Shown here: piece after piece, positions 30,717 through 38,349 of the stretch | Layout of the letters: every line of letters starts with the position of its first letter | Numbering within the stretch: position 1 is the stretch's first letter | IMG/VR virus record: IMGVR_UViG_3300030389_002782 | Coordinates: 3,680 to 50,469 of that record | Direction: 5' to 3' (one strand) | From: a virus | DNA length: 46,790 nt | Translations under genes and position numbers: made by a program | Notes under the pieces: model-generated | Database searches by the model: none | What the model was told of the DNA's origin: nothing | Seen by the model: only the letters and a program-made list of their open reading frames with translations

Positions 30717-31384
30717 TATCAGTTAATTATTCATATTATAATAATTTAGAAACATTTAAATTAGTGAGAGATCATTATCTTAATTGTTCTAATTATAACG
30801 ATTACAAGTTTCGTATTGTTGATGACGGTTCACAACACAAACCATTACCAGAAAATGAAGTGCCAGGTGAATGGGATCACTATGTTGTTGAAAATGATAT
30901 TGGTTGGAACAATGAAGGATGTAAAAATTTATTAATGCAAGAAACAGATACAGAGTGGAATGTGTGTTTAGATCTTGATAGAGTCATGTCACCAATGTTA
31001 ATGAAACAATTACCAGAGTATATAAAGACAGCAAAAAAAGATAGATTGCATAGATTTTGTCGTGTTCCAAATTCAAATCCGATATCACCAAATGATTTCT
31101 TAGTCAATTATGCTTACTTTTGGAGTAAAAATGGATATGCTGAGTCATACTTCTCAGATGCAAATGGAAGAATATATTGGGGAGGTGCTGATTGGACTTT
31201 CGTAGGACAGTGTAAAAGTGAAATACTATTATCTTTTGCACCACTATATACTATACATAAACAAATAGAGGAACCACCAATAGATAAAAGTCTAGAGTGG
31301 AAAAAACTAAATTTAAAACCATATGATAATGGTAAGAGAGTAAACTTTGAATGGAAAAAATTAAATGCCAACTTATATAATTAG
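30713..31384 (+). CDS. Family 2-like glycosyltransferase, 223 aa
   Basis: It probably starts at TTG overlapping the upstream stop (TTGA). VNYSYYNNLETFKLV, YKFRIVDDGSQ and EWNVCLDLDRVMSP (DxD) follow the GT-A order of GT2 enzymes, and YWGGADWTFVGQC corresponds to the later acceptor region. Substrate unknown. It may act with the epimerase at 35238 and the cytidylyltransferase at 14688 in modifying phage or host glycans; that link is inferred. Confidence 0.72.
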   Translation: MISVNYSYYNNLETFKLVRDHYLNCSNYNDYKFRIVDDGSQHKPLPENEVPGEWDHYVVENDIGWNNEGCKNLLMQETDTEWNVCLDLDRVMSPMLMKQLPEYIKTAKKDRLHRFCRVPNSNPISPNDFLVNYAYFWSKNGYAESYFSDANGRIYWGGADWTFVGQCKSEILLSFAPLYTIHKQIEEPPIDKSLEWKKLNLKPYDNGKRVNFEWKKLNANLYN

Positions 31385-31664
31385 AAACAAAGATACCGAT
31401 GAACAGTTTGAAGAATTTTGTACATGGTCAGAGTTACAAGATTTGCTTTCAAAAAATCCTAAATATGAACAGATGCCAACGGCAGCTGCTTTAGTGGGTG
31501 ATCATCTAATGGGTGTGGGGCCAAAGATTGATAATGGATTTAAAGATAATTTGACAAGAATAGCAGATGCACACCCAGATTCTGCACTTGCTGAAAGATA
31601 TGGTTCAAAAGATCATAAAAGAATTAAGACTAAACAAGTTTTAAAAAAACATGGATTAATGTAG
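31365..31664 (+). CDS. Conserved phage protein with a MPTYxxRN start, 99 aa
   Basis: MPTYIIRNKDTDEQFEEFCTWSELQDLLSKNPKYEQMPTAAALVGDHLMGVGPKIDNGFKDNLTRIADAHPDSALAERYG is a pattern I recall from many marine phages: an FmdB-like N-terminus without its zinc cysteines, then a DAHPxSALAxRYG box and a KTKQVLKKHG end. It overlaps the glycosyltransferase gene by 20 bases. No function is known. Confidence 0.75.
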   Translation: MPTYIIRNKDTDEQFEEFCTWSELQDLLSKNPKYEQMPTAAALVGDHLMGVGPKIDNGFKDNLTRIADAHPDSALAERYGSKDHKRIKTKQVLKKHGLM

Positions 31665-31672
31665 GAGATATC

Positions 31673-31924
31673 ATGAAACAAAAAATTATAGACGCACTGA
31701 AAAGACATGCAGAAGGTCAGATAGAAAAACATAGACTAAATGTTAGTATATACTTAGATAAGGCTGTCGGTGTTGGCGAACACACAGACATACTTGAAAG
31801 TATAGAAAAAGAATTAAACTCAATCGGAAAATACGATGAGCAAATAGAGGTATTGAACAAATACTTTTCAGAACCTGTAAACATCGTTGAAGAAAAAATA
31901 AAGAATGATGACGGTGGATGGTAG
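31673..31924 (+). CDS. Small helical conserved phage protein, 83 aa
   Basis: MKQKIIDALKRHAEGQIEKHRLNVSIYLDKAVGVGEHTDILESIEKEL has a helix-turn-helix outline with a VGVGEHxD turn, familiar from marine T4-like phages. SD GGAGAT. The stop overlaps the next start (ATGGTAG). No motif for enzyme or binding is seen. Confidence 0.7.
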   Translation: MKQKIIDALKRHAEGQIEKHRLNVSIYLDKAVGVGEHTDILESIEKELNSIGKYDEQIEVLNKYFSEPVNIVEEKIKNDDGGW

Positions 31925-32097
31925 AAGAAAATAAAATAGAAAAGTCTTTTGACGAGTATTGGGCTGAAGAGGAAAAAGTTATGAAGGCGAGTTATGAAGT
32001 ATCTAAACTTTGGAGAGAGATGAGACTTAATAAATCACCTGCAAAAGAACTTGTTGATAGATGCGAAGGTAGAATAAAAGATGGCGAAGAAGAATAA
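31918..32097 (+). CDS. Small acidic protein, 59 aa
   Basis: ATG 31918 overlaps the upstream stop; the 3' end overlaps phoH by 17 bases. MVEENKIEKSFDEYWAEEEKVMKASYEVSKLWREMRL is helical and very acidic, with a DGEEE tail. It is likely a coupled small gene; function unknown. Confidence 0.55.
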   Translation: MVEENKIEKSFDEYWAEEEKVMKASYEVSKLWREMRLNKSPAKELVDRCEGRIKDGEEE

Positions 32098-32800
32098 CGA
32101 TTTAAATTTAAAAGATATGTTATCACTGAAACCAATAGGTGATAATCAAAAGGTTGTTTTTGATACTTGGGATAAAGGTAAAAATCAATTTGTTTTTGGT
32201 GCTGCCGGAACAGGTAAAACATTTATACTTTTATATAAAGCATTACAAGATGTATTAAATCCTAATACAGAGTATGATAGAGTAATAATTGTAAGGTCTC
32301 TAATTCCTACTAGAGAGATCGGTTTCTTACCTGGTGATGAAGAAGATAAGTCAGCATTATATCAAATTAATTATATGAATATGGTTCGTTTTATGTTTCA
32401 ACAACCAAATGAACAAGCATTTTTAATGTTATTTGATAGACTAAAACAACAAGGAACATTACATTTTATGTCAACATCATTTTTACGAGGTTTGACATTT
32501 GATAACTCTATAATAATTGTAGATGAGTGTCAGAATCTAAACTTTCATGAATTAGATACAATCATTACAAGAGTTGGACAAAATTCAAAGATATCATTTG
32601 CCGGTGATTTCTTTCAAACAGATTTAACAAAGTCAGCAGAAAAAAATGGATTACAAGATTTTGTTAGAATATTAGATAATATGCCATCTTTCAATGTTAC
32701 TGAATTTAACATTGGTGATATAGTAAGAAGTGGTTTTGTAAAAGAGTATTTAATAGAAAAAACAAAATTAGGATTTGGAGTCGATAATGAGCAATTTTAA
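32081..32800 (+). CDS. phoH: PhoH-like ATPase, 239 aa
   Basis: Walker A GAAGTGKT (residues 40-47), TEYDRVIIVRSLIPTREIGFLPGDEEDK, SFLRGLTFDNSIIIVDECQN (Walker B Asp148, Glu149) and FAGDFFQTDL are all typical of PhoH. Many marine phages carry phoH; its role is still unclear and it may act on RNA. The domain is full length with no extra RNA-binding tail. It overlaps both the upstream small gene and the lysozyme gene. Confidence 0.92.
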   Translation: MAKKNNDLNLKDMLSLKPIGDNQKVVFDTWDKGKNQFVFGAAGTGKTFILLYKALQDVLNPNTEYDRVIIVRSLIPTREIGFLPGDEEDKSALYQINYMNMVRFMFQQPNEQAFLMLFDRLKQQGTLHFMSTSFLRGLTFDNSIIIVDECQNLNFHELDTIITRVGQNSKISFAGDFFQTDLTKSAEKNGLQDFVRILDNMPSFNVTEFNIGDIVRSGFVKEYLIEKTKLGFGVDNEQF

Positions 32801-33308
32801 TAAATGTCTAGAGATAGTTTTACATCATGAGGGTGGATATGTAAATCATCCAAAAGACCCTGGTGGAATGACAAATATGGGTGTAACAAAAAGAGTTTAC
32901 GAAGAATGGGTTGGATATTCTGTATCAGAAAATACAATGCAAAATTTAAAAGAAGAGGATGTTGCACCAATCTATAAAAAAAATTATTGGGATCGTGTTA
33001 AAGGAGACCAATTACCAAATGGTTTAGATCTAGTGGTATTTGACTTTGGTGTTAACGCAGGCACAGGTAGGGCTGCAAAGTATTTACAAGCAATGATAGG
33101 CACAGTTGCCGATGGTGGTATAGGTCCTAATACACTTGCAAAATTAGATGAGTTCATAAATAACAATACTCTTACAGAAACAATTAGATTGTATCAAGAT
33201 GAAAGACAAGATTATTATGAATCACTTAGTACATTCAAAACTTTTGGTAAGGGTTGGACTAGAAGAGTAAACGAAACAACAGAGTTTGCATTGGAGATGG
33301 CAGAATGA
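32787..33308 (+). CDS. GH108-family endolysin (muramidase), 173 aa
   Basis: ATG 32787 (MSNFNKCLEIV) is chosen over a TTG 12 bases upstream. LHHEGGYVNHPKDPGGMTNMGVTKR contains the catalytic Glu15 of GH108 (Glyco_hydro_108), followed by the usual peptidoglycan-binding part (FDFGVNAGTGRAAKYLQAMIG, DGGIGPNTLAKL). It would cleave the glycan backbone for host lysis. No signal peptide, so it probably needs one of the holin-like proteins. It is the second cell-wall hydrolase in the window. Confidence 0.9.
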   Translation: MSNFNKCLEIVLHHEGGYVNHPKDPGGMTNMGVTKRVYEEWVGYSVSENTMQNLKEEDVAPIYKKNYWDRVKGDQLPNGLDLVVFDFGVNAGTGRAAKYLQAMIGTVADGGIGPNTLAKLDEFINNNTLTETIRLYQDERQDYYESLSTFKTFGKGWTRRVNETTEFALEMAE

Positions 33309-33394
33309 TATGTCAAAATTGTGACCATGCGTGTCACTGTTCAAATGGGGGTTCATGCACATCTTGTGAATGTGTAAATTGTGAATGTAAATAA
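33305..33394 (+). CDS. Tiny cysteine-rich (metallothionein-like) peptide, 29 aa
   Basis: ATG 33305 overlaps the lysozyme stop (ATGA). The peptide has nine cysteines in 29 residues, at 3, 6, 10, 12, 18, 21, 23, 26 and 28, in CxxC and CxC pairs, plus two histidines (8 and 11). This density can bind several metal ions. It ends four bases before the exonuclease gene. Metal binding is an inference from composition; a structural zinc peptide is the alternative. Confidence 0.6.
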   Translation: MICQNCDHACHCSNGGSCTSCECVNCECK

Positions 33395-33397
33395 ATT

Positions 33398-34066
33398 ATG
33401 TTTAATCATGTGCAGGTGAGTGAATTACCAAAATTAAAAACAGAGAATATCAACAAAAAAAGATATTACATAACACCAGACGGAAATAAGTATCCGTCTA
33501 TCACCACAGTCTTATCTAATAGAAATAAAAAGGGATTGTTTGAGTGGCGTAAAAGAGTCGGTGATGATGTTGCTAACTACGTTGCAAGGACAGCTGCAAA
33601 TCGTGGTACAAAAGTTCACCATATGTGTGAAGATTTTTTAAATAATAAAGAAGTTAATGCTGAACCATTTTTTGCGGCTTGTTTATTCAATCAATTAAAA
33701 CCAACACTTCAAGAAAAAATTAATAATATCTATTTTCAAGAATGTGGTTTATATTCAGATAAACTAAAAATTGCAGGTAGAGTAGATTGTATTGCAGAAT
33801 ATGATGGTGAACTATCTATTATAGATTTTAAAACATCATCCAAAGAAAGAAATGATCAGTACAATGAAAATTACTATATTCAAGCGTGTGCTTATGCAGA
33901 AATGTTTGAAGAGAGAACAGGTAAACCTATAAAACAAATAGTAATTTTAGTTGTAACTGAAGATGGCACTGTTCAAGAGTTTGTAAAACAGAAAAGTGAA
34001 GAATGGTTAGATATGTTAGTGACTTGTATTGAGGACTTTAATAAGTCAAACGAGATTACCCATTGA
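33398..34066 (+). CDS. PD-(D/E)XK exonuclease, Cas4/RecB-like, 222 aa
   Basis: YPSITTVLSNRNKKGLFEWRKRVG, the helix ANRGTKVHHMCEDFL, AGRVDCIAEYDGELSIIDFKTS (Asp, then D-x-K of the PD-(D/E)XK core) and YYIQACAYAEMFEERTG (the QxxxY motif) match the single-domain RecB-family exonucleases found in T4-like marine phages, related to mitochondrial MGME1. It may take part in recombination-dependent replication. No clear SD lies before the ATG. It ends at the promoter of the tmRNA. Confidence 0.87.
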   Translation: MFNHVQVSELPKLKTENINKKRYYITPDGNKYPSITTVLSNRNKKGLFEWRKRVGDDVANYVARTAANRGTKVHHMCEDFLNNKEVNAEPFFAACLFNQLKPTLQEKINNIYFQECGLYSDKLKIAGRVDCIAEYDGELSIIDFKTSSKERNDQYNENYYIQACAYAEMFEERTGKPIKQIVILVVTEDGTVQEFVKQKSEEWLDMLVTCIEDFNKSNEITH

Positions 34067-34093
34067 CAATCTTTTACAAATATGATATAAATA
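34063..34093 (+). promoter_or_regulatory. Strong promoter for the tmRNA, with overlapping late box
   Basis: TTGACA (34063-34068), 17 bases, then TATAAA (34086-34091). The -10 is also the exact late octamer TATAAATA (34086-34093). A consensus host promoter and a late box thus coincide, so the RNA could be made at all stages. Confidence 0.75.
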
Positions 34094-34099
34094 TTATTG

Positions 34100-34318
34100 G
34101 AATCGTTGACGTTTTGTAAAACGCTATAGAGGACGTGGGGGCAGTACCCACCACCTCCACCAAGATAAACCTCGACTGAGGGGGTGAAATAGGGTTGACT
34201 TATAGTAAGTATCCTAACTGAGATTTCATTTTTAAATGCAGACCAATATGAGTATGCAATGGCTGCCTAACTAGGTAGTCGGGGTTTGATCGGTGTACCT
34301 GGCAACAGAAACACCGAC
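34100..34318 (+). ncRNA. ssrA: Circularly permuted (two-piece) transfer-messenger RNA
   Basis: The acceptor piece comes first: T-stem GTGGG (34135-34139) pairs CCCAC (34147-34151) around a seven-base loop, followed by CACCTCC (34152-34158) and an encoded ACCA (34159-34162). After a 17-base spacer, the coding piece opens with GGGGGTG (34180-34186), which pairs with CACCTCC over seven base pairs. The third pair is G-U, the alanine identity element. TATAG (34201-34205) can pair with CTATA (34124-34128) as the P2 helix. A tag reading frame (34238-34270) and a seven-base-pair hairpin, possibly a pseudoknot, (34290-34317) follow. Ends are approximate. This gene order is that of alphaproteobacterial tmRNA. 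Confidence 0.87.
34238..34270 (+). other. tmRNA tag reading frame, ADQYEYAMAA
   Basis: Starting at a GCA resume codon, the frame reads A-D-Q-Y-E-Y-A-M-A-A and ends in TAA. The YAMAA end resembles the degradation signal of known tags (YALAA in E. coli). The resume codon is inferred from position and the common GCN usage; the codon before it is AAT. Confidence 0.75.
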
Positions 34319-34337
34319 TGTTCGAAAGGAGTATATT

Positions 34338-34463
34338 ATGGACGGAAGTACATGGATGATATTTACATCTTTGGCATCTTTAATTTTGATTATTGGTATT
34401 GTGAGTTCTAATAAACCTACAAAAAAGAAATCAAAAAAGAAGACAAAGACTAAAAGGAAATAA
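34338..34463 (+). CDS. Small membrane protein with lysine-rich tail, 41 aa
   Basis: SD AAAGGAG (34326-34332) precedes the ATG. A hydrophobic span (WMIFTSLASLILIIGIVSS, residues 6-24) is followed by a very basic tail (PTKKKSKKKTKTKRK). It is the first protein gene after the tmRNA and overlaps the next start (TAATG). Function unknown. Confidence 0.6.
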   Translation: MDGSTWMIFTSLASLILIIGIVSSNKPTKKKSKKKTKTKRK

Positions 34464-35008
34464 TGTTATTAAATAAAATTAACCTAGACATTGACTATGA
34501 TTATTTTTTAAACGCTGATTATACTCAACATAGTGGTAGTTGTTTGGCTCATCAATCTACAGAACAAAAAGATTTACATGATGAGTATTCTAATTTTAAT
34601 CACCCAAAATCTTACAATGAAAATAATACTATTCTACATCAACTGTGGTTTGATAAAGATCAAATAGATTACGATGACCTAGGTAAAAAATTAGGTATGG
34701 AAGTTGTGTCAGTTAGTTCTATATTACAAGAGCCTGGTCAAACAATATTATTACACAGAGATATGTTTTATCAAATAACAAAAAAGTACCCAGACGATAA
34801 AAGACTTAAAGTAAGAGCAAACATTTATCTACACGATTGGGAGTTAGGACATATTATACAATACAGAGATACAAATAAAGAGTGGCAGAATAGTTCGCAT
34901 TGGAAACAAGGAGAAGGTTTTCTGTGGGATAGTGATATATTTCATACAAGTTCTAACTTTGGACTAAAAAATAAGTACACACTACAGGTAAGTGGATTTC
35001 TTAATTAA
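34463..35008 (+). CDS. 2OG-Fe(II) oxygenase-like protein, 181 aa
   Basis: EPGQTILLHRDMFYQI (His98, Asp100) and GFLWDSDIFHTSSNFG (His161) give the HxD...H iron triad, with KNKYTLQVSGFL supplying the co-substrate Lys region. The N-terminal third is divergent. This is the second small dioxygenase of the window, unrelated in detail to the one at 25733. Substrate unknown. It overlaps gene 33. Confidence 0.65.
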   Translation: MLLNKINLDIDYDYFLNADYTQHSGSCLAHQSTEQKDLHDEYSNFNHPKSYNENNTILHQLWFDKDQIDYDDLGKKLGMEVVSVSSILQEPGQTILLHRDMFYQITKKYPDDKRLKVRANIYLHDWELGHIIQYRDTNKEWQNSSHWKQGEGFLWDSDIFHTSSNFGLKNKYTLQVSGFLN

Positions 35009-35241
35009 TGGATATATTTAAAAAGACACCAAAAATTTTTTCACTAGAGATAGAAAGATTAGCATCAGAAAAAAAGTTGACACACTTAGATGCTGTTTTG
35101 TATTATTGTGACAAGAATGAAGTAGAAGTAGAAAGTGTAAGCAAACTTATTACAAAAGGTTTAAAAGACAAAATAGAGGCAAACGCAAGAGAACTTAGAT
35201 TACTTAATGATGATGTCGGAGTCGGCAAACTACCAGTATGA
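35008..35241 (+). CDS. gp33: Late-transcription coactivator, gp33-like, 77 aa
   Basis: KIFSLEIERLASEKKLTHLDAVLYYCDKNEVEVESVSKLITKGLKDKIEANARELRLL follows the pattern of gp33 from marine T4-like phages: a helical protein with LxxLDAVxxYCE and a LKxKIxxEAxxL segment. gp33 bridges RNA polymerase (beta flap) and the gp45 clamp to turn on late genes. The gene lies just upstream of gene 59 and 32, as in T4 (33-59-32). Its presence supports use of TATAAATA late promoters. Confidence 0.78.
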   Translation: MDIFKKTPKIFSLEIERLASEKKLTHLDAVLYYCDKNEVEVESVSKLITKGLKDKIEANARELRLLNDDVGVGKLPV

Positions 35242-36176
35242 AAATATTAGTGACAGGTTCCGATGGTTTGCTCGGATCAAACATTATTGATTATGTATTG
35301 CAAAATACAGACATACATGTAAAAATTATTGCCATCGATAACAAAAGTCGTTATGGAGACGTTGATAGATCATATCATAATAAAGATAGAGTCTCTTACA
35401 TAAACGCTGATGTAAAAGAATTAGAACCTTTTGATGTTGATGTATTAGTGCATTGTGCATATGACATTGGTGGTATAAAACATTGGTGTGATGACCATGA
35501 GGATTTTTACAAAAGAAATAAAAGTTTATCTAACAGTATGATAAAGTGGATAGATCAAAATAAACCTAGACAAGTTATATGGATGAGTTCATCACAAGTA
35601 TATGAAAATGAAGTTGAGTTTCCGTCAAGAGAATTTTCTATGGTTTATTTACCAACATCAGGTTATGCAAGAGAAAAATATGATACAGAGTTAGATCTTA
35701 TGAAATCAGATTTTGCAGATCGTGTTTTAATTTTAAGACCATTTAATTGTGTAGGTAAAGAAGAGATAAAAACTAATAATCCTAATCATGTTGTGCCAGA
35801 TTTAGTAAAAAAAGTAGTTGAGTCAAATGGTGTAAACCCAATAACATTATATGGTGACGGATCACAAGTAAGACATTTTACATCTGTTTATGATTTTGCA
35901 TCGGCAGTTCACAGATCAATTTCACATCAACTTTTTGGTATCTACAATGTTTGTGGTAGTCATAAGATGAACATGCAACAACTAGCATTTAAAATATGGA
36001 CATTGACATATGATTCTGAACCAAAAATTAGTTTTGATTATAAAATGATAGATGAAGATGTAAGATATCGTGAAGGCGATGACACAAGATTTAGAAAAGA
36101 GACTAATTGGACGGAACATAAAAATTTTAATAAAGTATTAGAAGAGATGATATGGACGCAGCAGATGTCTTCTTGA
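35238..36176 (+). CDS. NAD-dependent epimerase/dehydratase, 312 aa
   Basis: An extended short-chain dehydrogenase: VTGSDGLLGSN (Rossmann glycines, residues 6-15), DVLVHCAYDIGG, WMSSSQVYEN (catalytic Ser) and SGYAREKYD (Tyr143, Lys147). RPFNCVGKEE and YGDGSQVRHFTSVYDFA complete the sugar-nucleotide epimerase pattern. It probably acts on an NDP-sugar. It interrupts the gene 33-59 order. It overlaps gp33 and gp59. Confidence 0.9.
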   Translation: MKILVTGSDGLLGSNIIDYVLQNTDIHVKIIAIDNKSRYGDVDRSYHNKDRVSYINADVKELEPFDVDVLVHCAYDIGGIKHWCDDHEDFYKRNKSLSNSMIKWIDQNKPRQVIWMSSSQVYENEVEFPSREFSMVYLPTSGYAREKYDTELDLMKSDFADRVLILRPFNCVGKEEIKTNNPNHVVPDLVKKVVESNGVNPITLYGDGSQVRHFTSVYDFASAVHRSISHQLFGIYNVCGSHKMNMQQLAFKIWTLTYDSEPKISFDYKMIDEDVRYREGDDTRFRKETNWTEHKNFNKVLEEMIWTQQMSS

Positions 36177-36712
36177 TGTATTGTGCGATAAAAGCTCATT
36201 TTAGTAGAGACAAATATGATTATCACAAATTCGGAGGCAAGACAAAAACAAAAAGAGATAGTTTTTACAAAAGAAAAGACAGATTCTTTTTTGCACGATT
36301 GTCTAGAAAATACAAAACAAAAGAAGATATAGAGTCATACTTAGTATCTAATTATGTGGCTTGTAAAGGTGGTTGGGTTGGAAAGTTTGATGATGAAGTG
36401 TACAAAGATTGGAAAAGAAGAACACAATCATTATCATATACTTTTATTAATGAGATAAGACCATATACGGAAAGATTTGAAGAATTATTTGAATGGGATA
36501 ATACTCATCCCTTACTATTAAGAGAGTATCTTGGTAAAAGAGTTTCTATGGAAACAATGATTATATTAGATGAACTGACACACTTTCAAAAAAATTGGGA
36601 TGATAATGATGTCATATGGAAAGATACAAAAAAACTTATGAATAAGTATAAAAAGTTCTTGACAATTAATAAAAATAAGTGTAAAGTAGATCTAATTAAC
36701 TTAATGAGGTAA
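36152..36712 (+). CDS. gp59: Helicase loader gp59 homologue, 186 aa
   Basis: VFLMYCAIKAHFSRDKYDYHKFGGKTKTKRDSFYKRKDRFFFARLSRKYK, then LVSNYVACKGGWVGKF, matches T4 gp59 (217 aa) through its DNA-binding N-domain. The C-terminal half (WDNTHPLLLREYLGKRVSMETMIILDEL, KYKKFLTINKNKCK) aligns with the second domain. gp59 loads the gp41 helicase on gp32-coated forks. It is shorter than in T4. Its order before gp32 is conserved, though two genes intervene. Confidence 0.9.
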   Translation: MDAADVFLMYCAIKAHFSRDKYDYHKFGGKTKTKRDSFYKRKDRFFFARLSRKYKTKEDIESYLVSNYVACKGGWVGKFDDEVYKDWKRRTQSLSYTFINEIRPYTERFEELFEWDNTHPLLLREYLGKRVSMETMIILDELTHFQKNWDDNDVIWKDTKKLMNKYKKFLTINKNKCKVDLINLMR

Positions 36713-36715
36713 ATC

Positions 36716-36931
36716 ATGTCTGATTTAAAACAAGCATTTGAAAGTATTGGTGTAAATGAGATAGAAGTTGCAAAACAAACTATCATCAAACAACAAGAAA
36801 CAATCAGAGAACTAGAATTTGATTGTGCAATGTTGCAACGCCAGTTGAGTGATATGGGTCATAAGTTTGCAAAACTTACGAACAGACCATTCAAGAAACC
36901 ATTTGTGAAAAGAAGTGAAGCACGATCATAG
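36716..36931 (+). CDS. Small coiled-coil hypothetical protein, 71 aa
   Basis: EVAKQTIIKQQETIRELEFDCAMLQRQLSDMGHKFAKL is a coiled coil; the C-terminal end (NRPFKKPFVKRSEARS) is basic. It begins four bases after gp59 and overlaps the next gene by 17 bases. Function unknown. Confidence 0.65.
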   Translation: MSDLKQAFESIGVNEIEVAKQTIIKQQETIRELEFDCAMLQRQLSDMGHKFAKLTNRPFKKPFVKRSEARS

Positions 36932-37565
36932 ACTTTTTACAATAGGTTGCTCTTTCACAAAGTACCATTGGAATACTTGGGCAGATTATTGTGGTTCTAA
37001 GTACAAGGAACATATTAATCTTGCCCGAACTGGTGCAGGTAATCAATTTATCGCAACAACAATAACAGAGGCATTTATTGATTATGATATCACACCAAAT
37101 GATAGGATTGTAATTCAATGGAGTAGTTGTCAGAGAGAAGACAGATATTTAAGTGAAGTAGATCATAACGGAAGATATAATTATTGGAGAGTTGTGGGAA
37201 ATATATTTAAACAATCTTACTACGATGATGACTGGGTTGAAAAATACACAACACTAGAACACTTTGTAAAAAGAGATTTCATGTTAATACATAATACTTA
37301 TTACATGTTGAAATATCATAATATACCTTTTGTTATGACATCAATGGTTGATTTGTATCCACCATATCACGAAAAAGAAATTATGCAATTATCAATGAAA
37401 TATGTTGACATACTACAAGAGATAAAACCCTCAATGAAAAAGGTAATATTTAATAACGTGTGGCCTGATAAAAAAACTAGAGAGGATCAACATCCTACGC
37501 CTGAAGAACACATCATGTATTCAGAGAAACAGTTACAAGGAGTGATTAATAATGAGTGGCAATAG
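36915..37565 (+). CDS. SGNH/GDSL-like hydrolase, 216 aa
   Basis: The start is GTG 36915. LFTIGCSFTKYHWNTWADYCG provides the nucleophile block (Ser in GCSFT), ARTGAGNQF the glycine/asparagine oxyanion block, and EDQHPTPEEHIMYSE the catalytic Asp and His block. These enzymes are esterases or acetylhydrolases; phage members may edit sugars. It lies between gp59 and gp32 with another glycan-like gene. Overlaps both neighbours. Confidence 0.75.
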   Translation: MKHDHRLFTIGCSFTKYHWNTWADYCGSKYKEHINLARTGAGNQFIATTITEAFIDYDITPNDRIVIQWSSCQREDRYLSEVDHNGRYNYWRVVGNIFKQSYYDDDWVEKYTTLEHFVKRDFMLIHNTYYMLKYHNIPFVMTSMVDLYPPYHEKEIMQLSMKYVDILQEIKPSMKKVIFNNVWPDKKTREDQHPTPEEHIMYSEKQLQGVINNEWQ

Positions 37566-38349
37566 ACATTTTGTATATGGTAATGGCGAAAGTCGAAAAG
37601 GTTTTAAAGTAAGTAATTATGGTGGTATATCTTGGGGTTGTAATGCAATCTATAGAGATACGCCAGTTGATAATCTTGTTGTTATGGACTTTGGAATGCA
37701 GGGCGAAGTATATGATAGTGATTATGTCAAAGAACATAAATGTTGGTTCTCTGATTGGAATCCTATACCCAGTGATCCAATAATGATAGAATCGTTTACA
37801 AGAGATTTTGAGGATAGTGAAGTTCACACATATGGATTTAATTATGGATCATGTGTAATAAATGGATCACACCCAGTGGTAGTAGAAAGTAAAGTAAACG
37901 AAGTTAAAAAACAGTTTCCACATCTTAATGAATATGATTTAAGAATAAAAATGAAAAAAGATTTAGGTTTGCATATCATTTACAATAATGACGAGGAAGA
38001 TATTATTAATAATATAGAAGACCCAGTCAATTGGTCAGCAGGTTCTACAGCAGTTCATCTTGCTTGTCAAAATGGTGCAGACGAAGTTTATATGTTTGGT
38101 TTTGATCTATCATCTTATAATGATAGTATAAATAACATATACAAGGGTAGTAATAACTATTTGCCAGAGACGGCAAAAGGATTCAACCCTGTCAATTGGC
38201 GTTCACAATTGAACTTGACATTTAATGAGTTTAGTGATACAATGTTCAAATGGATAGGTAATGATTTTAAGTATGTAAAAGACACTGAGATCGTTAACTT
38301 AAAAAACGTACAATTATTAACATACGAAGACATAGGAGACATACGATGA
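37552..38349 (+). CDS. DUF115/sialyltransferase-like protein, 265 aa
   Basis: HFVYGNGESRKGFKVSNYGGISWGCNAIYRDTPVDNLVVMD opens a nucleotide-sugar-type fold, and SAGSTAVHLACQNGADEVYMFGFDLSS is the later conserved block seen in MAF/DUF115 proteins and GT42-like transferases. It may transfer a sugar to a virion or host target. The call is from motif order only. It overlaps gp32 by four bases. Confidence 0.6.
   Translation: MSGNRHFVYGNGESRKGFKVSNYGGISWGCNAIYRDTPVDNLVVMDFGMQGEVYDSDYVKEHKCWFSDWNPIPSDPIMIESFTRDFEDSEVHTYGFNYGSCVINGSHPVVVESKVNEVKKQFPHLNEYDLRIKMKKDLGLHIIYNNDEEDIINNIEDPVNWSAGSTAVHLACQNGADEVYMFGFDLSSYNDSINNIYKGSNNYLPETAKGFNPVNWRSQLNLTFNEFSDTMFKWIGNDFKYVKDTEIVNLKNVQLLTYEDIGDIR

Noticed and set aside
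38127-38134. Exact TATAAATA inside the DUF115-like gene
   Set aside because: It is within coding sequence, over 200 bases before gp32. The octamer should occur several times per strand by chance in DNA this AT-rich.
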